Source: Clavelina lepadiformis (taxonomy: Eukaryota > Chordata > Ascidiacea > Aplousobranchia > Clavelinidae). Taken from it: 64,000 bases of DNA. Below are positions 1 through 20,959 of the stretch, in pieces (position 1 is the first letter of the stretch; each line of letters begins with the position of its first letter). A model generated the notes under the pieces. It searched no databases. It was not told the DNA's origin and saw nothing but the letters and a program-made list of their open reading frames with translations. The stretch lies in assembly GCF_947623445.1 (NCBI RefSeq), contig NC_135242.1:22754001-22818000 (forward strand), in the 5' to 3' direction. Made by a program: the position numbers and the translations under genes.

Positions 1-1
1 A

Positions 2-300
2 ACCGATTATTTCGGCAAAAAACCATGCAAGAGCCCTTACGCAACTTATTCGGTGATAGTCCCTAAAGGAGATCATGAGTGTAATTTGGTTGTCGACGGC
101 AATAATTGCAAAGGACTTGACCTGGAAAAGTAATTGAGTTCAGTTCTTAAGAACTTATATGTACGATTTTAGACGATAACGAAAAACGTTTTGCTTTCAG
201 ATTTGTGAACATTCGCGTGTTTGCTTACATCAAATCATGGAGCAACTACGTCACACAGGAAGAATTCTACGCAATGAGAGAAGAGGGCTTGCTCGAATGA
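2..300 (+). CDS. 3' end of an unrecognised cysteine-containing protein (paralogue A, partial)
   Basis: Only the last two exons are in the window: 2-129 and 201-300, joined by a 71-nt intron with a GT donor at 130 and a CAG acceptor ending at 200. The join is phase 2 and ends at TGA 298-300. The first exon encodes a segment with PCKSPYATYSVIVPKGDH and later NNCKGLDLE; the last exon continues FVNIRVFAYIKSWSNY. The same two blocks occur, in the same exon layout and with a last exon of exactly 100 nt, in the minus-strand gene at 4613-5739. That makes the splice model strong, although I do not recognise the family. If the last intron is retained, translation stops at TAA 131-133, directly in the donor. 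Cysteine spacing suggests an extracellular protein, but this is inference. A possible polyadenylation signal AATAAA lies at 550-555. Confidence 0.72.
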
Positions 301-549
301 TATCATCCTTCCCCCATAAATAGAAAAAAGGTAATTTTTTAAACTTTTGTATACCAGAAAGTCATCCCTTAAAAAGGTTTTCTTACTATTGTCAATACTT
401 TGATTTTCAGCTTCTACATGCGTTACAGGAAGAAATTCGCAAAACTCCAATATAAGAAAAATCTTTTAAATATTGTAATGCAATGCATAAAATATCCTGT
501 ACGTTAATGAATGGATGCTAGATTCGTTCAAGATGTAATTTGCATGATA

Positions 550-555
550 AATAAA
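550..555 (+). other. candidate polyadenylation signal AATAAA for paralogue A
   Basis: AATAAA lies 250 nt downstream of the stop codon of the plus-strand gene ending at 300. It sits in an AT-rich stretch, so a chance match is possible. Confidence 0.35.
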
Positions 556-1030
556 TATAAACTTATTGCAGATAAGAATATTTGTCGTGTTATAATTATG
601 AAAGAGTTTTTAGACGTGAGGACACAAATTTAAAAAGTACATAATCAAATGTGCCAATGTCAGGATTGAAAGAACTTAAAATATATTTATGTTTCAATTT
701 TAGTTTAAAATATGGAATACTGTATATCCAATAGAATATGCTCGTGTCATAGACATCGGAAATACAAACACTAGATGTCCGACTAGATTGCATTACTAAG
801 GGAAAAAAATGAAGCAAGCATACGATTAACAGGAAAGCCTAAAAAGGCGCGAAAATGCATTGGTGAAAGAGAACGTTTTAAAAGATTGCTTGTCGTAGAG
901 CAATTCTCGTGAGGTGAAAGCAATTTTGTTTTGTAAAGCAAAGTGAAAGTGACATATCGAAAGCTTTGTCGTGTTATCTGTGACTTATTTAGTGTCTGAA
1001 TATGGGTGAATGCAACGATAGGCTATAGAC

Positions 1031-1224
1031 CAAAAGTGGGCAAACAACGGCTCGACGACATGTTTTCTGTGGCTCTTCTAGCTGAATAGTAATATCCAAA
1101 TTGAATACTAATTATATATTTCATTATAATAACCAAATCGACAAAAAATACTGATTTTGCAGCTCATTAGTGTTTGTTATTTTCTGCAAATGACTCTTTC
1201 ATTGAAAAAGTTTACCCACCCCTG
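1031..1224. mobile_element. degenerate hAT-like MITE
   Basis: The left end reads CAAAAGTGGGCAAAC and the reverse complement of the right end reads CAGGGGTGGGTAAAC, imperfect terminal inverted repeats of the type seen in hAT elements. The flanking octamers (CTATAGAC and GGCTAGAC) match at five of eight positions, compatible with an old 8-bp target duplication. It is about 194 bp and has no coding capacity. Confidence 0.4.
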
Positions 1225-2808
1225 GGCTAGACCAAAGTCCGGGCCACTTTGCGGCTATGTGGTATAAGCTGCAAGGAAGTTAAATACGGTAGAGTAGAGT
1301 GACCAGCCCATTTCACCGTAAGAAGGTCACGCATCTGGTTGTTGTAGACAGGCGGCAAGATCAGGAGAATGCATGGCTATGCATAAAGCTGATTTTAGCT
1401 GTTTGAGGCTTTATTGAAGCTAGCCTAGATGTAGATTAGAAGGTAGATTAAGGTTATATTTACGTTGCTATGTCATAACATTTAAGTTAGGCTAACAAGA
1501 CATCATGAAAACTAACGTTGATTGCACGATTTTGTTTGGTGAAATAGTTGCAGTCTTAAATAAAACAGTAAGTTGGTACGTTTGAGTAAATTTTTAGTTA
1601 GCGTTTCGTTTTCTATTGTATCTTTTCCGCGTTAAACGTAGAATAATGAAAAATAGGCCTAGTTTTCTCAAAGTTATATTTTTAACTTACGCAAGATTTG
1701 CAGTGTATTTGTATATACAGACCTAGCAATTATTTTGCGGAGCTCATTTTGTTATATGTGCTGTAATGTTAGGTTGGTTTCAGTGAAGTGCTCGGTTGCT
1801 TTGCACCTTCAACAGTTGCAAGACCCCATTCGTTGCATCTGATATTTCATTTAGGATTTACTCAGTCACCACCAACCTAGAGAGATGTTCTCGATAGCAA
1901 AGTGGAAAGTAATGTACAAACATGATGTGCCGTGGACAATGTATATGCCGCGAGCCGCGAGTGCATGCAATGACAAGAAGTTTTGACTCACCATTGGCAA
2001 CTTCATCGAGGAATACAACAACAACAGAATGCAAGTTGTGTGAGTTTATTCTACGACGACCTGGTGACGGTGCAGGAAAATGTGAATTGTGTATTACATT
2101 CTGCACGTTAGGTAGTTTGTGCGTAAAATGGTGTGTAACATGTTGTGGATTCGTTGGATCTGTATCGTTTGATCAGATATTCAGTAAACCCCAATTCGAC
2201 TTTGTAAAGTTCAACAGTTTGCGTTTGTTGTGAAAGTAATTGAGTTCAAAGACCTCAGAGGTCAGTGTGATTTCTATCGGTTTCTATAATTTGGCATTTC
2301 ATCGTAATCCCATGTAGCTGTCAAACTAGGCGAATTCTATGTATTTCTCTTAACCTACGTCCGACAGCATAAGTATAAGTGTAACTTTTGCAATTTTAAA
2401 CAGCGCTACCATTTTTCTTATTGGTTTGAAATTTTTTGACATTTCAACGTTTTTATACTGTTTTATGTTGGAAAATTTTGAACTAATTATCCTCACATGT
2501 TGGCGGTGCACGCAATCATGTTGTTTTTTCACCCTTAACTGGCAGCATAGGTACCATTGTATATACTTGTGATTATTTTATTTGGAAAAAATTGGAAATA
2601 GATCACTTTTTGTATAATTCAATTTATTTACAACAACAAGAAGTAAGAGAGGAAAAAGTAAATGGAAAATTATGGAAATAGTTTTTGATTTGATGAGTAC
2701 TGTATTGTGATAACTAGTTTGCCTTAAACAATGTCTATTATGGAGTGATAACTGTTACCATCGAATTCTTTGAAGGATGTCATTTGTCAATTCTTGACCT
2801 TGGTGCAG

Positions 2809-3869
2809 TTCCTAAGATTGCATACATGGGAAAAAATTTTGAAGGAGAGAAAGTGTCATCTTCCGCAAGTTTGAGAGTGTTTGGCATCACTAAAGGCTGT
2901 GCTTTGTTGAGCTATCTGGTTTAGTAAAACTACAGTAATAGATGTTTTTATAAATCAACATGTATATATATACACATTTTTTTGGTTTAATGGTATCATT
3001 TAAATCACATTAATTTTTGTCAGTTTTTGTCTAATTTTTAAATTCCATGTTTTACAGTTTTTCGTACAAGTTTTATGATGAAATCAATATTGTGGAAACA
3101 GTGAAACTAACAGAAAACATGTCTGGCGCTAGAATGAATGTCCAAAATCATCACAATGACATTGTAGAATCTGAGACAGAACCTTCCAAAGATAAGGTTG
3201 CCAACAAATCTCCCAATTATTCTGAAATAGATACACTGACAGCTTGCAATTAGAACCAACTACTGATGAAATTTATAAGCCAGTTCACATTGAATGTGAC
3301 GAAAAATTGACGCTAAAGCAGAGTACAGAGAATATGGATCCATTCAATGATGCAGTCCCATCAACCAATAGCACTGACACTTCATACTTACACGCTAACA
3401 TCTATGATGCCAGACCTGATTCTGACAACAAATCACTAATTGGTGTAAAATCAAGGCCAACAAGCAGGCTAAAAAGAAAGGTGTGTTACAATTTTTTGCA
3501 TGCTTTTTTAGTCGATCTCTCTGTTTACTACTTGTTTTTTAATTCGGCCTTTACAGTTTAGTTATACGCACTTGAATGTTAATGCTGATGAATAAATAAT
3601 CATGCATTTTAAATTGCTGACTAATTTTGCATTATCAATTGGATGGTTGGTGCAGTTATCATCTATTAGTATTTGTGTTTACGTGCTTTCATTTGAATTA
3701 TGATCATGCGTTTAATTAACAGATTTCTGAACCGAATACATCAACTGGTTTTAAGAGATTGAAAGAACCGCCACAGAGCACAACCCAAGAAGACTACGAT
3801 TTTTCAAATTACGATTTTGTTACCTTCCTTGAAAATGCGTTTATATATCCTGTATATCGAAATAAATAA
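2809..3869 (+). pseudogene. TUG/ASPSCR1-like truncated gene with an internal frameshift
   Basis: Exons inferred: 2809-2923 (acceptor CAG ending at 2808, donor GT at 2924), 3058-3480 and 3723-3869 (stop TAA). The first exon encodes PKIAYMGKNFEGEK and then FGITKGCALL, which resembles the end of a ubiquitin-like domain of TUG (human ASPSCR1: SLGLTGGSA). The last exon has TGFKRLKEPP, loosely like the GGGQRLGGPP region of TUG. The acidic, Ser/Thr-rich linker exon needs a frame change between 3226 and 3250: the upstream frame stops at TAG 3251-3253, while the downstream frame is open only after TGA 3223-3225. No UBX domain follows. TUG proteins tether GLUT4 vesicles and bind p97. Here the product would be short, so I prefer a decaying paralogue or an assembly error. 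Family assignment is tentative. Confidence 0.4.
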
Positions 3870-4612
3870 ATTAGACTTGTGCAAAATGTAAATTGCTTAA
3901 TAACGTATGAACAGGGAAGTTAAGAATATTTGTCCAGTTGCAATTATGAAAGAATATTGACGCATGGACAAGTCGCATGACATTTTACGCACCTGTCTTA
4001 AAAGCACTGCTGTTTAATGTTGTATCACCTATTTCTAAAGCGCACCAGTTTACGGTATAAGCTGTTTATTGCTATTTTAGAGTTTGTTTTTATACCTACT
4101 ACCCCATAGACTGCATTTACAACACTTGGTTTCTGCTCTGCACTAAAAACCAAGCGTAGAATTATTTCACTCAACACGTGCTATATAGCAGAGCAACAAA
4201 CAAAACACAGAATTGATTTGGCAATGGAGCAAGACAACAAGCGTTGGTCGTTAATTACCGGATAAGTCCTCAAGGGTAGCGGAGTGACGCGTTACGAGAA
4301 ATTAGCTCAAAACCATGCACATGTAAATGGTAACAAGTGCTGGTTGGGAAAATGTCTTAACTAAGTGATTTAAAGTTTAGCGATACATAAAGCAGCCTTT
4401 CAAAGTTGTCAATTTTATTTTTTAAACACTCATTGCCAATCTCGAATTCGCATTAGGTTGGAATTTTTCTTCTGTGATATCTTTGGGATCTTTGTGATAT
4501 CTAAGAAAAATTAATGATTTAAATAAATTAATGACAAAATTTTTAATGACATATATCGCTTAATTCCCAGCTGACCTGTAACGTTTTTAAACATCCCTCG
4601 TTGAAATGAAGC
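3870..4612. other. intergenic, convergent 3' ends
   Basis: About 740 bases between the stop of the plus-strand TUG-like gene and the stop of minus-strand paralogue B. A TTTATT (AATAAA on the minus strand) around 4413 could serve paralogue B. The first 100 bases resemble about 480-610. I see no open frame or RNA gene. Confidence 0.5.
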
Positions 4613-5739
4613 TCATTTGAATTTTCCCGCCGTTTTCATGGAAATAATCTTGTTCTCAGGGGCGTAATTGCTCCAAGATTTGATTCGGGTATAAACACGA
4701 ACGGTATCAAACCTGAATGTAAACCATTATTAGTAGTATGATAATCATTAATATACAAAGCATAAAACCACTTCTGTATATATGGGATTGCGAAACAAAA
4801 ATTAAATTTACTGGGTCAGGTCAAGTCCCTTGCAGTTCGATCCATCTACCCAATTATCAGGATCCAAACTACAAGCATGATCTCCTTTGGGAACTACAAC
4901 CGTGTAAGTTGCGTATGGACTCTTGCATGAACGACCGCCGAAGAAGTCGCTTGGCTTGGCAACGTCTTCACAAAATTTATTTCCCTGTTGTAAAATGTTT
5001 TTAGAAAAAGATTGTTTAAAAATTGTTAGATTTGCCAACAGACGCAATCAGCATGTGGCGTTGAACTAATCCAGCTTTCGATGAAAAACTTTGTTGCGAG
5101 GTTTTTTACCCAGAAAGTTCAAAGAAAAACACACAAATGAGATACATTAATTGTCACTGATATCATTGCCAACGTTAAACACAGTAAATTCTGCTTTTAA
5201 AGCGGCTGCAAATTTTACTCACATCATTTGCAAATATTTGCTTCAAAGCGGGATCAATTTTAGATGTAACCGGTTTTTCCATGTCGAAAGTCATCACGTT
5301 TCCTCCAGCGACATCCTCCGGCGTTTGTTGCAACCTCACAACTGTCTTTCCAGCTCCGTCGGTGCCAGGCGATAGAAAACTGGAGTCGCCCAAATGAACT
5401 ACTCTGACGTAAACGCTGCAAGAAATAATCCAAGTATATTCGGTTATGTTAGACGAGTATTGACGAAGCGTCAATATAACGTTTACGTTGTTTTTTGCAG
5501 CCAAACGACTTCAGTGTAGGCTATAACGTCAGTGTTTTCGAAGAACGTTAGTAGTATACTTACATCGAAGGCACATAGCTTTGCTGAGATTTTCCACTTA
5601 GTTCAATGTACATAGAGATCAGTCGTCCGTTATAGCAGTTTGCACAACCGGCAATTGTTTCATCATTTGGATCAACTTCAAGTTTCAAAGTAAACTGTTC
5701 ATTGTCTTCAAGAGATTTGAACACAATCGGGTCGGTATC
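4613..5739 (-). CDS. unrecognised cysteine-containing protein (paralogue B), 3' part of gene
   Basis: Four exons on the minus strand: 5739-5564, 5415-5223, 4984-4812 and 4712-4613, ending at TGA 4615-4613. All junctions have GT-AG borders and phases agree (642 nt, 213 residues plus stop). Blocks along the protein: VFKSLEDNEQFTLKLEVDP, a CANCYNGR segment, YVRVVHLGDSSFLSPGTDG, then KSPYATYTVVVPKGDHACS, DGSNCKGLDL and a tail with VRVYTRIKSWSNY. The last two exons are clear paralogues of the plus-strand gene ending at 300. The start is not found: 5740-6929 has no obvious upstream exon or signal peptide, so the first exon may be small and distant, or the copy may be truncated. Paired cysteines suggest secretion, but this is inference. 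I know of no matching family. Confidence 0.7.
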
Positions 5740-6266
5740 CTGCAACATATTTGAAATAAATGAAGTGATTAAAATCAATTAACTTCCTATTCAAATTCTG
5801 TGATATTTGCGACCTTGGCCTTCTGATGAAAAACATTATTTTGAAAACAGGCACTTCAAAGCATAAATTAAGCAAAATATGTTTGGAATATCAGGGTAGA
5901 AAGCAACAAAAACGCGCTTTAATTTGGAATCGTATAAATAGATAACTGAACGGGGCTAATAACAGCATCAACCAATGAATTAATATTGAAGAACTAGTTG
6001 TTTCAAACAAATATTTGAATGGTGGAAGTTATTTACTTGATTCTTGGACATGTTTTTACATAGGTGTTTTCGAACTTTTTTAGGTTAGCCGCAAAAATTC
6101 AAAGTTAAATATTGTTCAAAGTATACACTGCATTTATGCTGAAAGCTTGGAAGTTTTTGGGCGCTACCATTATAATGACCTTGGGCAAGACGTTAACGAT
6201 GTTTGCTCCTGATCAGTGAATTTGGTGAACTGTTTTAAATTTGGGCAATACAATATGAACAAAAAA

Positions 6267-6309
6267 TAGCTCGGTAACCGGGGCTCGAGCGATGAGAAAT
6301 CATCGTCGA
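6267..6309. repeat. dispersed repeat, copy 1, with double-hairpin potential
   Basis: The sequence starting TAGCTCGGTAACCGG recurs nearly unchanged at 60123-60165. It contains a perfect CGATGA-GAAA-TCATCG hairpin at 6290-6305 (GNRA-type tetraloop) and a CTCGG-TAA-CCGGG stem just before it. The tRNA-like look of TAGCTCGGTAA and GGGGCTCGAGC suggests a piece of a tRNA-derived SINE. Confidence 0.5.
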
Positions 6310-6756
6310 CTAAAAGTTTTGCAATAGTTTACTCAGTCGTAGGATAAAATTTATATTATACCATATTTTTAAAATTAAGACGAGGTATCGACACCTCACT
6401 ATTTAAAGTGAATACGACATCTAGCGGTAAGTCGAGAAATTGTTCATGTTAATGTCAGGCAGGGTTAGGACTATATGAAAGTAAGCCCGAATAATTTAGC
6501 CGAACAGCGACGTATTGCGGAACGGAGGTTGTTTTTGGAAAATACAATCTATTTTCGGAGCTCATTCAAGCAACTTTAGCTAACTTTCAAGACAAGATAT
6601 CAAGCTTCAATCTACACCGCCGAACTCAGCAGACATTTCCACTGAAAGTGAATTGATGCTCGAGCGAACACTAAAAGGTTCCTGCTTCTGGAGGATCGCG
6701 CAACAAGCAGGAAGCGATGCAGCTCTTTGTAATCATACGAATAATTTCAAACGACA

Positions 6757-6762
6757 TTTATT
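6757..6762 (-). other. candidate polyadenylation signal of MCM7
   Basis: TTTATT on the plus strand, AATAAA on the coding strand, about 170 nt past the MCM7 stop codon. This is the expected distance for a short 3' UTR. Confidence 0.45.
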
Positions 6763-6929
6763 GGCAGTGTTAGAACATTTATACAAGGCATGATGTAAAA
6801 ACCAACATTTCAGACATTTTCGAGGCAAGACACTCAGCAAAACCCCCATCTTAAGCGGCTATTACACACAATCTGAAGCTAAATGAACAGAACGATAGAT
6901 TCTTGTCAAGTAAACTGTCATAATTTCTA

Positions 6930-15768
<8,839 letters not shown>

Positions 15769-18700
15769 CTGGAAATATTATTATCAATGAGACAGGAACG
15801 GCTTACTTTTATCAAATAATACGTGAACCACTAATATAGTTTTCTACATAACGAAAACAGAGGTTAAAAGTTTCAACTAGGCTTCACACGAACTTCAGTC
15901 GTCAGGCAAATCGCTTATTGTAGGTGTAAGCAGGTTCTAACTTCAAATAGAAACCAAACTCTAGCGAGCGAGTCTAAAACGAATCACTTAATAGGGAAGA
16001 AACTGGATTGCGTAATCACTATTTTCGCCGTAATCAAGGCTCGAGTGCAGACGAATACGTCTTAAGTTTAAAACATGAACCGAACCACCGGATACATCGA
16101 GTTAGTAACGGTCGGCATGGTCCTTGAGATACCTGATCTATTCAATTTAGTGAAAGCAACGGCTGACGAAATTGAATCTTTTTGGAAGGCAAGCCTTTCT
16201 GTCGTCAGCAAGGCAAAAAGTTAAGTAACTTTAGGACGCCGAAAGGCCGCGACGAACAAAAGATAACGACGGGTCTCTATTGTGTTACAAATGGACTTTT
16301 TCATCACATAATATGACTAAAGGCAGACAAATTGGGCACGACCAGATGAAGAAGACATCGACTTTTTATTTTAAAACATTTTAAGCGACACGCTATACAG
16401 AATTAGCAAAAAACTGAATAAAGCAAGATAAGGTATATCGCAAAAATTCCCTCTGAACAACATGACGATTATTAAACGTTCATGAACCGATCCCATTAAC
16501 AAATAAGATGAGGTACGGTCGAAATAACGGCGGCTTATACAAAAGCAAACATAAAGGCAACGGTGTTTGAACGCGCCAAAATCACCGTGAGGGCATAGGC
16601 AAATATAAGACGCCATCATCGAACAAGAGCTGAATCCTTGAAAGCCAAACGATCCAGATAAAACCACGCCTCGTCTTACTATGTCGTTTATGGGCATGCG
16701 CGCTACGGACAGAAATTGACACAGGAGTTATTTTCTTTACCTTTACAAACTCAAAGAACTATACGACGCGCGGACTCGGCGGCGGTCGTAGTCGCTTAGG
16801 CCTCCTTTTAAGAGAGAGAAACTCCTTAAAGACGCGCCACACACACACATAGCGTGCATGGTCGCAAACACGCCGATTCTAACGTTAACTTCGCCACACG
16901 CGCTCGTTTGCTGGAACAGAACTCTAATCTTCCAAGTGCTTGGGCTATTTTAATGCAAACGTGACAATCACGAACCGAGTGTTGGTAACCTTGGTTATTT
17001 TTAAACTATACAAAGCAGATATGCCAAAAAACCCTGACGCTCTACGCTGTTAGGTGAACTACGGGAAATGTGGTTAACGTATCTTCATAACGCTTTCCTG
17101 TGCTCATTATATTACTGCATCATGATTGTCTTCGAACCTACGGTTTGGTTTCCGCCAAACTTCAAAACAACCTAAAATCATGCACTTTTATCGCCAGACA
17201 AATGTAACACTTCTTATACGAACGACTAGCGCAAAATAAACGCGAACACAGCGGACTTAACAACCAACCGAACAATACGCTAATAATGGTCCGACTAAAA
17301 TCAAAAGCCTTTTACCTTCGCTTGGTAGCGCGTTTCTGAAAAAGAAGAGTAGGTTCAAAACAGACTCAGGTTACGCCTGAGCGCACAGGAGTAAAAAAAC
17401 GATTACGAGTAACGTGCACGCCAAGTGATGACTGTTTTACTTCAATAATGATGATAAAAAATATCCTCTTCGACGACAAGTAACTTTTCAACGGGTGTTT
17501 CATTATACGGAAGAACATTTTTGCACAATTTCGTCACCTCGTGGGATGATTACATCACAAATAAGACTCTATGACGTGACAAATACCTTTTTCAGCGGCA
17601 TAGTCCCTCTTTTTTTCTGTTGCCATGGTACCGTTTTCCCGCTGCTTAGTTTACAAAAGGCAAAAAGCGCGCTAATCCAATTAACCTGGCGAAAAGAAAT
17701 AATACAGTGATCTGGTATTAATGTATATAAAATCTAATATTCTAATACATAACTGCATACACACATTGGGTTGTTTAAAACGGTAAATATCACAAAGCAG
17801 AGAACATTAAGATAATTCAAATTTGTCAAGGTTTCAAGGGCGCTGAACAAAGCAAGCACTTTGACAACCACGTGGTTTTGAACACGTCGGGACGACTTAT
17901 TGCTAATCACGACGTGTATACTCCACGCCATACAATAGTAAATACTGCACTACTTACCTGTCTGTATTATTAGATACTACTAATGCTACAATCATACTAC
18001 TAAATGATGAGTTGTAAATTTGTGTGAAAACTTTTAAACATTTTAAACAACATTTATCTGAGTAAGACCGGTACTTGTGTAACTTACTGACAGCAATGTA
18101 TTTATGATAAGAAGGTATTTATAGTTTTGTGTAACCTATTTGGTACTGTACGAAGTATACTTATAGGAATGTAGCAAATTTAAAGGCGTAGTAAGCAATT
18201 TGATTAACAATCAATTGTCAACTGCGAAAAAAATTCCACAGGGATTTTTAAAAACTTTGAAACAAATGTTTATCAATAAAGATTGCATGAAAACTATGGC
18301 TATAGCAAAATATTTTAAAAATAAGACAGCATGTGTATTGTGCAAATATTATGATACAAAATTAAAACCACAGCCTAGCGCCATAATTAGCAATGAAATG
18401 CTATGTTTTTATCATTACAAAATGTACACAACTAAATAAATTATCAACTATGTCTGTAAGACTGAGATAATTTTATATAACAGACAGGACAAGTCGAGTT
18501 TTAGTGCTGGATTTTTTGCACTTGAATACTTTCCACTTCCCAGGTTGAACATAATTACCTGCATACAACATATATATATATATTGTAAAAATTAATTACT
18601 GAGATAGAAAGTCACGAGAGAGAATCAGTTAGAATCATACTGTCGTATATGGGCACAAAATAACGATAGGAAACAAAGTTTTGTCCAAAAGGTCTAAAAC

Positions 18701-20776
18701 AGCCTCAAAATTTGTAGTACACCATTGAGATTGAGATAAAAGAAAACGTTAGACAAAAATTAGTAACTGCACACGATTTAGTTGTCAAATTACTGAAATT
18801 ATTGGATGAGCTAGACTGCTTCAAATTACGAAACTCAATAGAAGGATCAACCAAACGTGTGGCTTCTTATCACAACATTGGTAATAATAAGGTACAGTAG
18901 ACACACTATAGTTAAATACAATCCTGGAAAAGCTTCTTAACTTATACAAGAAGTTCTTTTTATCATTGACTTTATTTATCCCAGTAAAAAAAACTGTCCT
19001 TAATACTTTCAAATTTCAGTTAACTGAATACGTTTTGATTGATAGGGCTTGAATGAATGATAGGGCAATGTAATAATAAGATCTCCACACATGTACTTCT
19101 CGCCCATTTAAATATATGCAACGATCTTAACCGAATATCAAAGCATTACATAGTCTTATTTTCGAAGATGTTCACTGCCAGTTTTACCAAGTCTGTATAA
19201 ATAGCCCAAAGTATTTCAATGAGTCCTTTAAGTCAAGTCAGTGTTTGGGATTCAACAAAGATCAAGACACACGCGCTTTGTGTATCATGGACGTTTTTGA
19301 ATTTCAACAAAAGGTTCTGTAAATGCATGAATGAAACTTCAAAGATTTAGTACCTCAAACAAGTTTAATAACTACTGTTTTACATCTAGCAGTTTCCTAT
19401 TATACATCGTTTAAAGTCATCTTTTAACACTCAACTGTATTGAAAACACGAACAAAAATCCCTTCAAAAGAGATGACCGAAAACGCAGTGCATTCAAATC
19501 AATTTCAATCATGAAATTCATTCTGTGCATAGACTGAAGACGTGGTTGAACGTACCCAATACTGTAAACAGCAATCTGATTTGATGAGATTAAACACTCC
19601 ACATCATTGGTCCTAGCTTTCCAACAAGCATCAAGACATGTGCTATTGCCATTGCATTTACACACAGCATTATAAAAAGCTAAAATAAGAAACCAGTACA
19701 GTAGATGAAAAAGCCTATAGATAATTGTCAGGGTCGGAAGGCTGCCCCCTTACAAGAATCGATGGTGGTTCCATTCTATAAGCAAATGTGACTGCAAAAT
19801 GGAATAGATTAACATTGATAATTAACCAAAAAATTACAAGCCATATGAAACAAGATTTCCAAAATCAGGACAGCTTCTCAAAAAGCATACTGTGGATGAG
19901 AAACTTTAATTTTAAAACAAACAAATCGAAAAAACAAATTTAGCAACCACTAAGAAGTAGAACAACAGCACACAATACGACATAGAAATACAAAAACTTT
20001 GATTAACAACAAATTGCAATTGTCTGCATTTGGTCTTACATCAAATGTCTTCAAGGTCAAATCTTATATCATGAAAAACAGCTCAAGAAAGTTTATGTGT
20101 AGAGATAATATAACTATACCAAGATAAAACCAATATGCAAAGAGATACAAACACAAAAATTAAAATCAGTCAAAACTGAATTCTATTAAAAGCAGTAACA
20201 AGCAAAAGAAACAGTTTAAATTTTACTGATGGCTTCTCAAAGAAATGCGATAGAGTGCAGTAAGGGGGCACCTCATATACGTACATGGCAGCAGTACATT
20301 GTTGCACTATGTAGATTAGGAAGGCACTAGGCAGCTTAAATGACAAACAAGTACAACCCCTCATCAGAAATCAAATTGGGTAGCAAGGTTCTTGTACAAA
20401 AGTGCATCATAAGGTTCTGCAACACCTGGTTCTAAACACGAGCTTTGGAGGTGAGGTGGATGTGTGTAGAATCGTATTAGTGCAGGGAGTTTGAACAACA
20501 TTTTTTGAAGCAATGCAAGAACATTTATCGCCAAATGCTGGTAATGCAGCCTATTTTCTTTCATGAAAATTGCAATCAAAGTGAATTAAATATTAGCTAA
20601 CCTAGTTCATACGCAAACAGAAATCGCTCACTATTATAGTGATAGGCTGCAGCCGAACCATAACCAACGTTAAGAAAACAGCGCTGACAATCACAACTTA
20701 CTGGAAAGTTCGTAGGATGTGTCAGAAAAATCCGACACAGGCTAATGTATAGAATTCTGTTTTGCCCAATCTATAT

Positions 20777-20959
20777 CAGGCGTCACCAAACTTTTTTCAC
20801 AAAGGGCCAGATAGTCATGAAAACTGACGATCGCGGGCCAAATTCCCAGTTTGTTCAATAGGCTACCATACAATAAGCTCATTTGTGATTGTGAGGCGGG
20901 CCGGAAAATTAATGTAGTGGGCCGGATCTGGCCCGCAGGCCTTAGTTTAGTGACCCTTG
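20777..20959. mobile_element. hAT-like MITE
   Basis: Ends CAGGCGTCACCAAACT and, as reverse complement of the right end, CAAGGGTCACTAAACT match at 13 of 16 positions. Subterminal GGGCC-rich blocks face each other. Flanks ATCTATAT and TTTTATAT match at six of eight bases, consistent with an aged 8-bp target duplication. It is 183 bp, non-coding. Confidence 0.6.

Larger units (their letters stand above)
301..2808. other. intergenic region, no confident gene
   Basis: About 2.5 kb between paralogue A and the TUG-like gene. It holds a probable 3' UTR for paralogue A, a stretch at about 470-615 that resembles the sequence just downstream of the TUG-like gene, and a hAT-type element at 1031-1224. 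At 1858-2233 both strands have open frames of 80-100 codons. Neither shows a domain I know, and they overlap each other, so I do not call either. Confidence 0.5.
5740..6929. other. intergenic between paralogue B and the MCM7 3' end
   Basis: About 1.2 kb. It probably contains the 5' part of paralogue B, which I cannot identify, and the MCM7 3' UTR with a minus-strand AATAAA at 6757-6762. A 43-bp repeat at 6267-6309 is shared with 60123-60165. Confidence 0.5.

Noticed and set aside
5..133. Stop at 131-133 as true end of paralogue A
   Set aside because: A GT donor sits at that stop, and the downstream exon 201-300 matches the terminal exon of paralogue B in frame and length, so the spliced end at 300 is preferred.
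1858..2233. Overlapping open frames of 82 (minus) and 103 (plus) codons
   Set aside because: They overlap antisense, have no recognisable domain and no splice context; probably one is the shadow of the other or both are chance.
6290..6305. Possible hammerhead ribozyme (GATGA followed by GAAA)
   Set aside because: The catalytic order CTGATGA-stem II-GAAA with flanking stems I and III is not present; GATGA abuts GAAA with no stem II.
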